Source: Sipunculus nudus
Taxonomy: Eukaryota > Annelida > Sipuncula > Golfingiida > Sipunculidae
Length of the DNA stretch: 64,000 bases
Direction: 5' to 3'
NCBI GenBank assembly: GCA_026874595.1
Contig: CM049313.1
Coordinates: forward strand, 62,171,659 to 62,235,658
In this document: piece after piece, positions 38,433 to 50,039 of the stretch
Layout of the letters: the number at the start of each line of letters is the position of its first letter
How positions within the stretch are numbered: the stretch's first letter is position 1
The notes under the pieces: model-generated
The model's input: only the letters and a program-made list of their open reading frames with translations
Told to the model about the DNA's origin: nothing
Databases searched by the model: none
Position numbers and translations under genes: made by a program

Positions 38433-40449
38433 GTTTAAGTTATTACAAAGGGGCCTCTTTCGATATCTGAGGTGTAATAAATAAAGAAACCATTTAAAAA
38501 CATAAGCCAAAAGCACCATTCCATGCATGGTACAGAATCTGTCCATTTTATTCATCCCTCGTGATATATGAGACGAACCTGAGACGACAATTGATTGCAT
38601 TGCCTGAAATGCTTCTTCAGCAGAAAACTATTGTTCTTTGAAATTCCGTAAATGCGTAATCAACTACGTGGTCACGTGATTTTCCTGTTTGTAAGTATTG
38701 CAAAATGTACGGTGTTTTTTTTTACTAAAAGCATGCATGAAATAAGCTTATACATCCGTCGTGGCAGCCACCGTAAGAAGAACCCATGTTAGCATGAGAA
38801 CTAACTGAGTTCATTTATGTGCACGCAGATTATGCCCGAAATCCCAAAAATTCTACAAATAAGGCAGGTGATTAGCGATTGGCCTTCCAGTTCCGCTGTC
38901 GATTTAATTAAGATAAACTTTATTGAATGATATTATGAATTCGAGATTTAATTTTTTTTCTATACACACGGAGCCAGAATAACCCAGATGCCATACGCTA
39001 ATTAAAACATAAGAACAAACCTGTGAGGTTCGGTCGAAATTTACCATATTGTCATGCATATTGTCATTTTCTGAATCAAATGCACACTCTAATGACATTT
39101 AATAACAAAAAAAATTAAGCGCAATAGCCAATGATTTCATGAAACATGTGGTATTGAAATTCAGCATTAGGAGCTCACTTTGACATGTCTGTCATAAGCG
39201 TTGAAGAAACAACACTGTGGGAACTTAATAGACGACACGTTCACACGTTTTTAAACTAATTTCGCGATTTGTTCGCGTCTATGTCACCTCTATGATTTTA
39301 ATTTATTTCTTTGCGCAAATTATACTAACTGGCATACGAAAAACTATATAAACACAAAAACAACGGTTGCCAAAATATAGATTTGATTACATATAGAAAA
39401 AGTAATCTCTTCATTTGAATGAAGTATTTTCTTTCGATCAAATTTAATTTGACCAAAAAGTTTTATATTTTTTTCTGAAGATTTTCATTTTTAATCAGGT
39501 CCACTTCTCTCTTGAAGTGGAATTTATACAGAATAACGCGTCTACACCATATATATTGCACAGTGATTTGAAAGGTTTGGTCGAAATTTAAAATCCACTC
39601 GCAGAGATTTGTCAAAATTTAAAACCAGTGGTGCAACTTAACCGATCCGAGATATTTAATAAAGTCTGCTGAAGCTGTTATTAATAAAGAAGGAAAGGGA
39701 GTAGACAAAGAACCGAGAAAAGGGCACCCCGCCTCTCCTCTTAGTTTGATCATCTGTGTAGAAAAACAACGACAATCCAAGTAGTCGCTTCCGTATGATG
39801 TAGCCATTTAATAGACGCAAAAGACAATAGCGATTGGTATATTGGACGTTACAATAATTCGGTTTGTCATTTTCTTCACGTAGCGGGCCAAGGCATTGAG
39901 CACGGGTCTAGTCTGATCCAAACAAGGTCTTAACCCGCTGCCTGACATCCCGCCCCGCAGAGTAATGACTCCATTAATGTTCCGGCACCATCTATATACA
40001 TGTTGCTTTAATAGGAGCGGGGTCTTGCTGGACCGGCAAATAATGCAAAATTTCCCTGTGTACGGAATACATAAGTGGCTGACCCGTAATTAATTGCTAT
40101 ATTACGAATTCCTGTTCGCCTAGAGGTATATATTTCATTTCAGTTGAACAAATGCGTATGACGAGAATACTCGATTCAAAATTCCAATAGCCCTCTACGA
40201 TACACCGCGATATAAACCCTCTGTATCAGGCATTGTATTTTTTCTAAAAGAAGTTATCGCGGACAGATCTCCATATTTCAGCCTTTATTATTTCCCAGCT
40301 TTTATTATTTTCCTCAAACTGCACACAACCATGTAATTACGGCTGCTTCCACTTCCACGCATTTAAAACAATTTCATCCACATATTTTTGGTTTTAGTCA
40401 GCATTCTTTCTGATTATCAATATTAATTTTCCATAAATTTCTGACAATT

Positions 40450-40935
40450 TCTGATACATCGTTACATTATGATGACGTATACTCCTTATGAGATGTCGGT
40501 ACGATGTTTCTAGATGTTTCAAGACGTTACATCGATATTAACCCGATGTTAAACCGATGTCACATGCAATGTGTGAGTCTTGTCTTCGATGATTTTTACC
40601 CGAATACGTAAAAGACAGAAAACCTGATTTACAAGAGACATCGACAACATTTGTGACACCTCAGACTCATCGAAGCTATATCCCGAGAAATCGAGAACCA
40701 TCGGTAAATTTCGATGGACTTCGTCGTATCATGGAGGAAAATCCAGATAAGTCGTTTTTTTTATAGATGTATACGTTATCCTTTATTCAACCGATCCCCT
40801 CCTCCTAAACCGGAAATCATTTGAGCTTTAAAAAAACGCGCCGATATCTAGGCGATCATGTGTCAACTTCCGATCTCCTCCCGATGTATTCCGATTACTG
40901 CCAAAGAAATTCCCGATGAAACATCAGGACAAAAC
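40450..40935. repeat. Region iterating CCGATGT-type 7-mers
   Basis: Within about 480 bp the motif CCGATGT, its complement ACATCGG or one-base variants occurs more than ten times (for example ACCGATGTC near 40555, CATCGGTAA near 40700, CCCGATGTATTCC near 40880, CCCGATGAAAC near 40913). The pattern resembles the inverted-repeat elements at 6880, 10501 and 34869, but I could not define matching ends. Confidence 0.45.
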
Positions 40936-41970
40936 GCGAAGCACATTAGACATTTGTGAACCCAATCTCGTAGAGTTTTGTATCAGAAATATTAAAAACC
41001 TTAAATACTGACTACCTTCCAAATGATATTCATGACGTCATTGTTTATTTATATTCATGAACAATGCAGTTCCGTGAAACATAGAATACCAAACGGGATT
41101 AGTTGAGAAATTACGCATGACTGCGTAATCGGAAATACATTTGACCTGCCAGTCAAGATAAAAGGGCCCAGATGACCGTAAAATATAAACATAAGGTTTT
41201 ATGCTGAAAGTATCAGCCATGTCATCTCTCGAAATGAATGGTTTATTTTCACATTTTGGCAAAAAGTTCTGTTATTAGGAAAATATCACCAAGCGGAAAA
41301 TTACACGGCGATAACATGAGAATGTACTTAACCTGAAATTCTTTCCGACCGATCAGATCTTATTCACTTAATTAATTAATATAATCAACCATTTTAATAA
41401 TATTCAGATTACATGCACAGGAAAGAAACGTATTAATTAAGGCCAAAATATCAGTTACAAAGTCTTGTAATTAAAGTGAAATTAACCAGAGTCTTCGACA
41501 TTAATTGAATAAAATGACAAAGTTGGGTTCACAATTTCGTTATATTAGACATAAAATTCAGCATAGCTTTCGGTTTAATAAATGTGTTATATGAACCAGC
41601 TGTGACATTTTAAATATTTGGTGTCATGAAGGAATGTCAATTTCATTGACCATGATGGGCCCAACATATGAGCCCTCATTCGAATTGTAGACATATTTTT
41701 TGCGCATATGGTGTCTTTCGTCTGCATGGTAATCATATGACATTAATACAGTGTAGATTAATCAAATGAGGTATAAATTCCAAATGTGTCAGTTGTTTAA
41801 TATTGTAAATGGACCAACTATAACCTTAGCACGACCATATTGATGTAAATTTATGTTTTGAACCAACCAAAAGTCAGCTAATCAACATTTTTGTTTTTAG
41901 TGATGTTATAAAGATATTTCTTTGAGCCCAAGTTAAAAGATATAAATATATATATTTTAAGTTAAATATA

Positions 41971-41972
<2 letters not shown>

Positions 41973-42032
<60 letters not shown>
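41973..42032. repeat. (TA)n microsatellite
   Basis: About 30 TA dinucleotides with one interruption near 42019. Confidence 0.95.
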
Positions 42033-42132
42033 GTTTCATCGCCAAGCAATTCAGCTGAGTGAAATACCGTTTCTGTCTCGCCATTCATGACTCAGGTCAT
42101 AGAAGATGATGAAATCGACATGCGCGGGTCGA

Positions 42133-42204
42133 GAGGGCGACCCGAGGCCTTTCCCCATGTCTCCCAATTGGTCAGACTTTTAGTCTTCACCGATATCTAG
42201 ACTC
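42133..42204. repeat. 72-bp direct repeat, left copy
   Basis: Runs from GAGGGCGACCCGAGGCC to CCGATATCTAGACTC. It recurs at 42701-42772 with a few substitutions (offset 568 bp). The two copies bracket the 500-bp element exactly, as a very long target duplication or a partial tandem duplication would. Confidence 0.85.
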
Positions 42205-42702
42205 CAAAAGGGTTCTTCAGAGTAGACTGGGTGAGGAATCTTCTAAGGTTCCAATTTGAACCTTAAAGACGGGGTTCTTTTTGGAACTTTCCTAGGATTC
42301 TTTTATGGAACCTGTAAAGTTCCATGTAGAACCTCTTCAGAGGTTCTGAGAGGAACCCTCACAGATTCTTCACGATGGACTGAGTGGGAGCCTAGAAAGG
42401 TTCTTTGTGGAACCCCATGTGTAGGGTTCTTCATAGAACCTTCAATGCAGGTTTATTTTAGAAAACAGTCAAGGATGTCATATCGTACGGGAAGGATAAT
42501 TTAATCCCACGCCATATCTCTATATTTAAGGAAAACAGTTTTGATATGAAAAAATATTTTAAAAAAGTGGGTTATTGCAAGGTTTACAGCTGACAAATCA
42601 TGTTTATACTTGTATCTTGTTTATATGTTTATGCATCCAGTTGCATTGAAAACACGTTTTTAAGGGAACATGTTTTATTTAGTTTAAAAGATCCATTTGT
42701 GA
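42203..42702. mobile_element. 500-bp repeat element, copy 1 (GGTTC/GAACC palindromes)
   Basis: Matches 44841-45340 at a constant offset of 2638 bp, start TCCAAAAGGGTTCTTCAGAG, end GATCCATTTGTGA, with few differences. The first 230 bp are packed with GGTTC and GAACC pairs (AAGGTTCCAATT with GAACCTT, GGTTCTTTTTGGAAC, AGGTTCTGAGAGGAACC, AGGTTCTTTGTGGAACC, GGGTTCTTCATAGAACC). The rest is AT-rich. No transposase frame is present. Confidence 0.85.
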
Positions 42703-42772
42703 GGGCGGCCCGAGGCCTTTCCCCGAGTCTCCCAATTGGTCAGACTATTAGTCTTCACCGATATCTAGACTC
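42701..42772. repeat. 72-bp direct repeat, right copy
   Basis: GAGGGCGGCCCGAGGCC to CCGATATCTAGACTC; see the left copy at 42133. It directly abuts the 3' end of the 500-bp element. Confidence 0.85.
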
Positions 42773-44230
42773 AACGTTCAAACTACCATAGGAATTTCCT
42801 TTTACAAAAAAAATCGTCTGTGCAGCAATACCTCACACAAAACAGAGGCCGTGGAGGATGAAACAAATGCAAGGGAATTCTAAAATGTATACATAAATAG
42901 GTTGAATTTATAAATATATGTTATCTTTAATATACATTTCTTAACCAGAAAAGAAAATCATACATAAATAGCGCTTTCAGCAGGGGTTTATATTATCCGA
43001 TAGATTAGTTATAGCATTCCATCGTCCCTTATTTATGCATGCAAAAGCCGGCGCAGTCTTATGGCTCATTCAATTATTTGGTTTCTATTTAGTAATATTT
43101 TCCTTCGTTTCAGTAATGTTATTTTCCGAGAACCCTATGATTTCATAGTGAAGCCAGACAAATATAATTTACTTGCATAGACGATTTTATATGCTCGTTG
43201 TTACACATTTTAGAGATTACATTTCATTATGTCTGCATGGCTTTGTCGAATTAGCGGTAGGTTAATCTGTTGTACAAACTATTTTTAGAAATATGCATTC
43301 ATTGGTACATGCATGACGTACAATTCATGCCCATGATCAGTTTTTATTTCAGCCAAGATCTCACAGGTTCAGTTTGGCAGCTATCAAAGGGGGCAGTCTA
43401 AACTGACATTAATAGCTTTGAAGCCCGTCTTTCGTGACGTACATTTTGTGGCTGATCTAGCGGGCAATGCCCCTTCACCGTCTGCACCTTCAATATAGTC
43501 AGAAAGTACTGACGGACCAAATATATGCCTTCGTCCCGTTTGTGCTACACGTGCCCAAGAGACATATCAGTAACAGCCTAAAGGACTGTGTGTCACTAAT
43601 CACCAATCCCAAAGCTTCACAAAAGGTAAGCTCTGCAGACCTGAAAAGGGGCGGGCCCTTATACCAATGATGGATTCTATTCTTTGTCTGGAAAAAAAAA
43701 AACAAACTGTGATCTCACATTCATTATGGTAAATAATCGACTTAAAAAACACATATTGCGGTGATTCAGGTTATCTCGAAAATTTGAAGGATTATTCCTG
43801 AATATCACACAGATCCTTTCTGTTTTTAATTGTAAAACTACAGTTATTAACAGACACACTTACTGAACTGGTGACCAGCCAAACACCAATCCAAGACAAA
43901 AACATGATAGCTCTGTCAGGCGTTAAATAAAATATTAACAGGAACTTTTACCTGAGAGTGCATTAAGCTGAACCATCGTGATAATTACCCAAGTATATAC
44001 CGTAAATCTGACAAGAATGTTATCAAGATATATCTTTCCTCTAATCAAATTACTCGGATTTCTTAAATACTCCTGAAGGTGTATATTTGTCCCCGTATTG
44101 TGAGGCACGCGCGAGAACATTTCCATTCCGGCTCTCCTCCATAATGATCAGCTTCCCAACACATGAGGAGAAAAAAAGTATTGATGAAAGGTGGTCTGTC
44201 TAATTTGTAAATCATGGATTTACCTTTAGA
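42773..44230. other. No gene recognised
   Basis: AT-rich, with short frames lacking known domains. An open frame at 43467-43670 begins with ATG but shows no family features. Confidence 0.4.
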
Positions 44231-44231
44231 C

Positions 44232-44815
44232 TCGCGTCCTGTTTTGAGATTAGGATGAGGCACAAACGAAGCCCCGTTTTAAGGTTAGACTGAAACACAA
44301 GCGATGTCTTGTTCTGGGCTTAGGCTAATACTGCCTTCGTTACCTTTGGCTATACCGTGATTACAATATGTCATGTGGTGCAAACGACTTGCAACCTTTC
44401 GGTACCCAACAAAAGGTCCACTGCCCGGATGTCTAGGCTGTCATAGTAACGAAATAGAAACTGATTTATAACATGTATGTTCATGCCATATTTGTTCAAT
44501 TAAAAACTATTATGTACACTAGTCAAATAATGGTTTTATCATTGCTCCCTGGTTGCCGCCACTGCCGTGGATAAAGTTGAAGCTAGGTAAGTGGGACAAT
44601 GGGCCCAGTTCACAAATGGGAAGTACCACAGGGACAACGTGTCGAAAGCCATTTTCCACTTGCCAACTCCTTCTTGCCATATCACCTGGAGTTAACGAAT
44701 GCAGCATTAGGCACAATCGATGTCATGTTTAAGTTTAGGCCGATACACTAGCGATGTCCAGTTTTAAGGTTCGGCCAAGGTACAAGCGATGTTGTTTTCA
44801 GGTCAGGCTACAACT
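44232..44815. repeat. Dispersed 35-bp minisatellite units
   Basis: Units like GGCACAAGCGATGTCCTGTT followed by TTAAGGTTAGGCTAA occur in two clusters, about 44232-44335 and 44708-44815, separated by unrelated sequence. More units lie at about 46110-46160 and 46690-46815. GCACAAGCGATGT or a close variant is the best-kept part. Confidence 0.65.
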
Positions 44816-44840
44816 CTCAGAAAAAAGGTTCTGGCGAGAA

Positions 44841-45340
44841 TCCAAAAGGGTTCTTCAGAGTAGACTGGGTGAGGAATCTTCTAAGGTTCCAATTGGAACC
44901 TTAAAGACGGGGTTCTTTTTGGAACCTCCCTAGGATTCTTTTATGGAACCTGTAAAGTTCCATGTAGAACCTCTTCAGAGGTTCTGAGAGGAACCCTCAA
45001 AGATTCTTCACGATGGACTGAGTGGGAGCCTAGAAAGGTTCTTTGTGGAACCCCATGTGTAGGGTTCTTCATAGAACTTTCAATGCAGGTTTATTTTAGA
45101 AAACAGTCAAGGATGTCATATCGTACAAGAAGGGTTATTTAATCCCACGCCATATCTCTATATTTAAGGAAAACAGTTTTGATATGAAAAATTATTAAAC
45201 AAAAGTGGGTTATTGCAAGGTTTACAGCTGACAAATCATGTTTATACTTGTATCTTGTTTATATGTTTATGCATCCAGTTTCATTGAAAACACGTTTTTA
45301 AGGGTACACGTTTTATTTAGTTTAAAAGATCCATTTGTGA
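44841..45340. mobile_element. 500-bp repeat element, copy 2
   Basis: Near-identical to 42203-42702 with no net indel over 500 bp. It is not bracketed by the 72-bp repeats. Its upstream flank reads AAAAAAGGTTCTGGCGAGAA, so one more GGTTC may belong to the element. Confidence 0.85.
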
Positions 45341-45547
45341 AAACTATGCAACAGACAAAAAGCATTAGAATATTTATGCACCTAAATAATATAATTTGGC
45401 CTTTGCGACACAGAGTTGTTGAATACCTCACACAGTTTCGAGTCATTTTATCAAAATAATAATTCAGTTCTCGCTTGGAATCGTTCAGCATGGGCTTTGA
45501 TACTTCAGACAAAAGTTACGTTTTTGCCTTCAAGAATAACACTTTTC

Positions 45548-45549
45548 TT

Positions 45550-45609
<60 letters not shown>
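45548..45609. repeat. (TA)n microsatellite
   Basis: About 30 pure TA dinucleotides. Confidence 0.95.
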
Positions 45610-45612
<3 letters not shown>

Positions 45613-45942
45613 CTCACCCTCACACATTTAAATGACGACAAGAATGAACATTGAACATCCAAGGTGCCCCGGAGTGTGCTGTTCTTTGTAGGTTTGATAG
45701 ATGGTGTACATCAAGAATAAATTTTTGATGAAATGTTTGCGTGTTCTTAGTGCATGTTTATCTCATGTGACTTAAGGCCCTCTTGTGTAGTAAATCTGTA
45801 GTATGAAATTAATTCTTGTCTGATTTACAAAATATATATAGTAGTGGCAACATGTAATCGACAAATAGGTGATGCTGAGTGTCTTATGTTTGTGAGTGAT
45901 TCAAACGTACACAAGTCCCTTTGGCATATGTATTGTTTTTAC

Positions 45943-46092
45943 AAATTCAGTTCTTCCATCCAAAACGATATGTCTGCGTAGATTCGATGTACTGTGTGAT
46001 CAGTGATAATCTCAGAAACATCGCGACGGTCAAAATAATCGGCGTTCCGTGTCAACATATTCCTTAATTGCGTGAGGCGTGCTTATAAGGCA
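45943..46092. repeat. 150-bp duplicated segment, copy 1
   Basis: Matches 46547-46696 at offset 604 bp. Shared landmarks are CTTCCATCCAAAAC, ACATCGCGACGGTC, TTCCGTGTCAACATAT and AATTGCGTGAGGCGTGCTTA. Both copies are followed by 35-bp minisatellite units and then ATCGGGGTCAAC. Confidence 0.8.
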
Positions 46093-46186
46093 TGAATGAT
46101 GTTGTTTAAGGATAGGCACAAGGCACAAGGGATGTGATCGGGGTCAACGAGTTATATTTTAATCGTTTTGCGCTGTTTTATTGCCA

Positions 46187-46187
<1 letters not shown>

Positions 46188-46246
<59 letters not shown>
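46188..46246. repeat. (TA)n microsatellite
   Basis: About 29 pure TA dinucleotides. Confidence 0.95.
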
Positions 46247-46248
<2 letters not shown>

Positions 46249-46249
46249 T

Positions 46250-46536
46250 ATGAATAAAAATTACTACTTGCACAGAAAAGGACCCAAAATGCAAGTATAT
46301 ATTACGCAAAAGCTATATATAAATTGTTGCGAGTGGACAGGACATTACCAAATCCGCTTATTAGTGTTATTATTTATCAACTTTATTCAATATCATCCCG
46401 CAGGGGACCAGTCGTCTAAGGCAGGCGACCCAAACAACGCTAATCCCCCCTGTAATACAAATGGGATAATTTGCGTGAGGTTGCGGGGCGTTTACAGGAG
46501 TAGAAACACACTGATAGTTGTCTCCCGGGGGAAGTG
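46250..46536. repeat. 290-bp duplicated segment, copy 1
   Basis: Matches 47345-47640 (offset 1095 to 1102 bp) with scattered substitutions and small indels. Landmarks are ATTACGCAAAAGCTA, TTTATTCAATATCAT, CGTCTAAGGCAGG, GAGGTTGCGGGGCGTT and TCTCCCGGG. An open frame through copy 1 is not kept in copy 2. Confidence 0.8.
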
Positions 46537-46546
46537 TTGTTTCTAC

Positions 46547-46850
46547 GTATTCAGTGCTTCCATCCAAAACAATTTATACCAGTTGAATCGATGCACTGAG
46601 TGATCAGCGATAAACTCCAAAACATCGCGACGGTCGAAATAATCAGTGTTCCGTGTCAACATATCCCTTAATTGCGTGAGGCGTGCTTATAAGGTGAGAG
46701 CGATTTTGTTTTAAAGTTAGGCTCAGGCACAAGCAAGGTCTCGTTTTAAGGTGAGGCAAAGGTACAAAAGATGTCCTGTTTTTAAGGTAAGTCTAAGGCA
46801 CAAGCGAGGTTATCGGGGTCAACAAGTTATTTTTAAATCGTTTTACTCTA
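46547..46850. repeat. 150-bp duplicated segment, copy 2, plus minisatellite units
   Basis: Second copy of the 45943 segment up to about 46696, then about three to four 35-bp units (for example GGCACAAGCGAGGTTATCGG), then TTTTTAAATCGTTTTAC as in copy 1. Confidence 0.75.
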
Positions 46851-47344
46851 TAGCGTAAAGTGTCTTAGCGTAAAATTTATTAGCATTTCGCTCGGTTTCT
46901 CATATAACATGCAAAAAAAAAGCTGCAGTCCTTTTTAATGAAAGTTTAGTGGTTACTGTATAATATCTGTCTAAGCTTCAGTAGCAGGTTTTAAATTGTA
47001 GAAAGTTTAGATTTAAGATGAATTATTTAAAGAGTTTACATTTTTAAAAGAATGATAAAGAGCTTTTACGATCTTAACGATCATGGTTTTATTTCTGATG
47101 TCACGGTCAGTCTGAGAACTGATGACAACTGAAACTGCAGATCCATGACACAGGCGACATCTAGCGGATTATTTCATTACAACACTGATTATATCAAGAC
47201 CCATACGGGTATCTTTCTTATTGCCATGGCTTGGTCGTGTATATTAAACAGACTGCGGGCTACATTTAGTCATGGGGCTGTGGGTTGTATCTATGGCACA
47301 TCTTAACGATTCAGGCATAATGTTTTATTGACTATATATATCTT

Positions 47345-47640
47345 ATGAATAATAATTACTACACACACAGAAAAGGACACAAAATACAAGGATAAATTAC
47401 GCAAAAGCTACAAATTAATTTGTTGTGAACAGCCAGAACAATAGCAAATCCGCTTTTTAGTGTTATAATTTATCACCTTTATTCAATATCATTCCGCAGG
47501 GGACCCGTCGTCTAAGGCAGGGCTATCCAAACTACGCTAATTCCCCTTGTAATTACATACAAATGGGAAAATTTGCCTGAGGTTGCGGGGCGTTGACAGG
47601 AGCAGAAACACACTAATACTGGTCTCCCGGGTGGAAGCAT
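47345..47640. repeat. 290-bp duplicated segment, copy 2
   Basis: Partner of 46250-46536. It ends with TCTCCCGGGTGGAAG and is followed by single-copy sequence and a G-run at about 47704-47716. Confidence 0.8.
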
Positions 47641-47797
47641 TTAAATATAAAGTGTTTATAGCCTGAACCTTGTCTGTATAATATAGTGTTAAACTTGATA
47701 ACGGGGGGGGGGGGGCTTAATTTTATTACCTTAATTGGTATCCGTGGGAAGCTGAATAGTATAATAACTTAATACTGATTTAAAACCAGTACTCACA

Positions 47798-47856
47798 GAA
47801 GGGGAGATAGACAAAGAGGGAGAAAGAGATAGAGAGAGAGAGGAGAAGAGATAGAA
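47798..47856. repeat. Purine-rich (GA)n-type tract
   Basis: Nearly all purine on the plus strand (GGGAGATAGACAAAGAGGG, then GAGAGAGAGAGG), interrupted by single T or C residues. Confidence 0.8.
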
Positions 47857-47954
47857 ATATTATGACTACTTCAACTAATTATTATTATAATAATTATTAT
47901 TATCATATATATATAATGATTATTATAATTATAAATATTTTTTTCATATATATA

Positions 47955-48597
47955 AATATTATTATTAAAATTATTATTTTTATGATATATATATATATAA
48001 TTGACCGGAGCTTCGTTCTCAGAAAAGGGTTCATCACTTTATATAACCTTTGGTTTTTGGTACAGCCAAAATTATAGCGGTGATTATTTATAAGTAGTAA
48101 TTATAAGAAGTATTTATTAAGGTAAATTGGTTAGAAATATATCAAATAGTCGTCACATTAATTCCAAATATACAGGATAATATATGATAATATAATAAAC
48201 ATTATATATAATATTACAAAGACCACACACATAATACCATACTTTGAAATAACTGTAACTGGGCCAGCGTCTGAAGGTATAATTATTAAAATTATTATTT
48301 TTATGATATATATATATATATAATTGACCGGAGCTTTGTTATCAGAAAAGGGTTCATCACTTTATATAACCTTTGGTTTTTGGTACAGCCAAAATTATAG
48401 CGGTGATTATTTATAAGTAGTAATTATATTATTTATTAAGGTAAATTGGTTAGAAATATATCAAATAGTCGTCACATTAATTTCAAATATACAGGATAAT
48501 ATATGATAATATAATAAACATTATATATAATATTACAAAGGCCACACACATAATACCATACTTTGAAATTACTGTAACTGGGCCAGCGTCTGAAGGT
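47955..48597. repeat. Tandem duplication of about 320 bp, two copies
   Basis: The units share TTGACCGGAGCTT (48001 and 48324), GGTTTTTGGTACAGCCAAAA, TCAAATAGTCGTCACATTAA and GGGCCAGCGTCTGAAGGT (ending 48278 and 48597). The offset drifts from 323 to 319 through small indels; identity is high, so the duplication is young. Each unit starts with a (TA)n tract. Confidence 0.9.
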
Positions 48598-49376
48598 TTT
48601 GATTATAAAGAGAAAAAATACATTAATGCATAATTTGTTTAACAATAAAATATGCCGAACCAAATATATTGAAATACGTGGATAACTGTGACATGATTAC
48701 ATTATAATTCTTTGAATGGAGATGCTGAGTGGGCAACTGTCAGCTGATTATCACGATGTTGTGAATATCTAGTTTACGTGAGACACGTTAATGGTTAATA
48801 GAGTCATAAACATCTGACAGGAATGAAGCAAAACATGTCGGGGATCTATCCTTTAGTGTTCTTCTGGCGCCTATAACCCTTAAAAAGTATAAACAAAATG
48901 GTCCCCGGAAATGACTGTCAGACGACCGAAGCCGGCGCTCCCAATAAACAGAGTTTTCCTGTTTCGAGAATTACTGTTCGGTTAATACGTTTTCCACCAT
49001 AAATATGAGAATAATAAGGCAAAGTCGGTCCCGTTGCAAAAAAAAAATCCGCTTTCGGGTTATTAAGGAGAAAAAGGTTTTCATCCGGAATTTTACCGTG
49101 GATTATTTCTCAATTATTGTTGTTCACACCAATTATGGTGGCACAATAACTTGCATATACATTTGACCAAATGAGTTTTTATTATGTCTTTTTTTCTTTG
49201 AAATGTAAGAGTCAACGGCATGCAGAATGGGCGAGTGCAATTTGTGCTTATCGCCATAGAGTGTGTGTCCAAACAGTGCTCATAGCACCCGTCCCTGTCA
49301 CTGATATTGTAACCACAGCCTGAAGACTGATGGATCTCCAAGCCACCGTAACTGAATCAATATATTTTCTTTACAG
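48598..49376. other. Upstream flank of the GPCR coding exon
   Basis: No coding sequence is recognised. The sequence ends in a good polypyrimidine-like stretch plus acceptor, TATATTTTCTTTACAG (CAG at 49374-49376), so this is probably intronic and a non-coding first exon lies further upstream, unidentified. Confidence 0.5.
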
Positions 49377-49500
49377 GTTGTCTTTCCCTGAGTCTGTGGT
49401 ATTCATCAGCGACCACGCTGGGCGCGAATCAACAGAGAGAATTCTAATTCCCGCCTCCGCCGACTTCAGACAGGACGCAGAAGTTTGAAGCAGAGAGACC

Positions 49501-49512
49501 ATGATACTATAG
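49501..49512 (+). promoter_or_regulatory. Four-codon minimal uORF in the GPCR leader
   Basis: ATGATACTATAG is an upstream start, two sense codons and a stop, out of frame with the GPCR, ending 23 nt before its ATG at 49536. If the leader runs from the acceptor at 49376, ribosomes meet this uORF first. Its context (GAGACCATGA) is acceptable for initiation, while the main start ACGCCATGG is close to optimal. Confidence 0.45.
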
Positions 49513-49535
49513 GGGGAGGATTCACGTCAAACGCC

Positions 49536-50039
49536 ATGGCGACAAGCGGGTTGCTTGCCTCCACGGTAAGCCCTTGGACCGATGTTGTCTACGATTCCGA
49601 CCGAAGCCCTGGCCCGTCCCCGTCGCCAGATGTTTTAGAGTTTGTTCCAATTACCAACAATACTCCACCAACCAAAAGAAACGTAAATGATGCCGCCTTT
49701 AACGCGGAAATACGTATAATAGTCCTATACGTGGAAATAATCTTGGGAACAATTGGCGGCGCTGCTGTTTGCGTTTGGTTATGGTACAACAGGAGACGCA
49801 AGTCACGCGTGAATCTCTTAATTCTGCACGTGACTTTGAGTGATTTTCTCGTTCTTTTTGGTGCGTGCTTGCCACAGCTGATCTGGGAGTATGACCGACA
49901 TTGGTACGCCGGGAATGCCGCTTGTAAAATGTTCAAACTCTTCCAGAGTTTCTGTATGATGTCCTCTAACTACATGCTAGTAGTTCTTGGTGTTGACCGT
50001 CACCAGGCCGTCCGGGCGCCACTCAGAGAACCGTTCCCG
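49536..50039 (+). CDS. Class A neuropeptide GPCR, coding exon 1 (N-terminus to ICL2)
   Basis: Encodes residues 1-168 of a 417-aa seven-helix receptor. The start is the first in-frame ATG, in context ACGCCATGG; the exon probably begins at 49377 after TTTACAG. The N-terminus (1-55) is Ser/Pro-rich with a possible N-glycosylation site, Asn41 in NNT. TM1 is about 57-83, TM2 92-117 with the conserved Asp103 in LSD, ECL1 has WYAGNAAC with Cys130 (disulfide), and TM3 is about 131-156 ending DRH (154-156) instead of DRY. LPQLIW in TM2 and YMLVVLGVDR in TM3 are typical of the vasopressin/oxytocin-GnRH receptor superfamily. The exon ends in phase 0 at CCG|GTAAGT. Asn1.50 of TM1 appears replaced by Gly75. 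The exact ligand cannot be told from sequence; a small amidated neuropeptide is likely and Gq coupling is usual in the family. Confidence 0.9.

Noticed and set aside
49485-49535. Longer N-terminus for the GPCR starting at 49485
   Set aside because: That start would be TTG. The first in-frame ATG is at 49536 in an excellent context, so the 17 extra codons were dropped.
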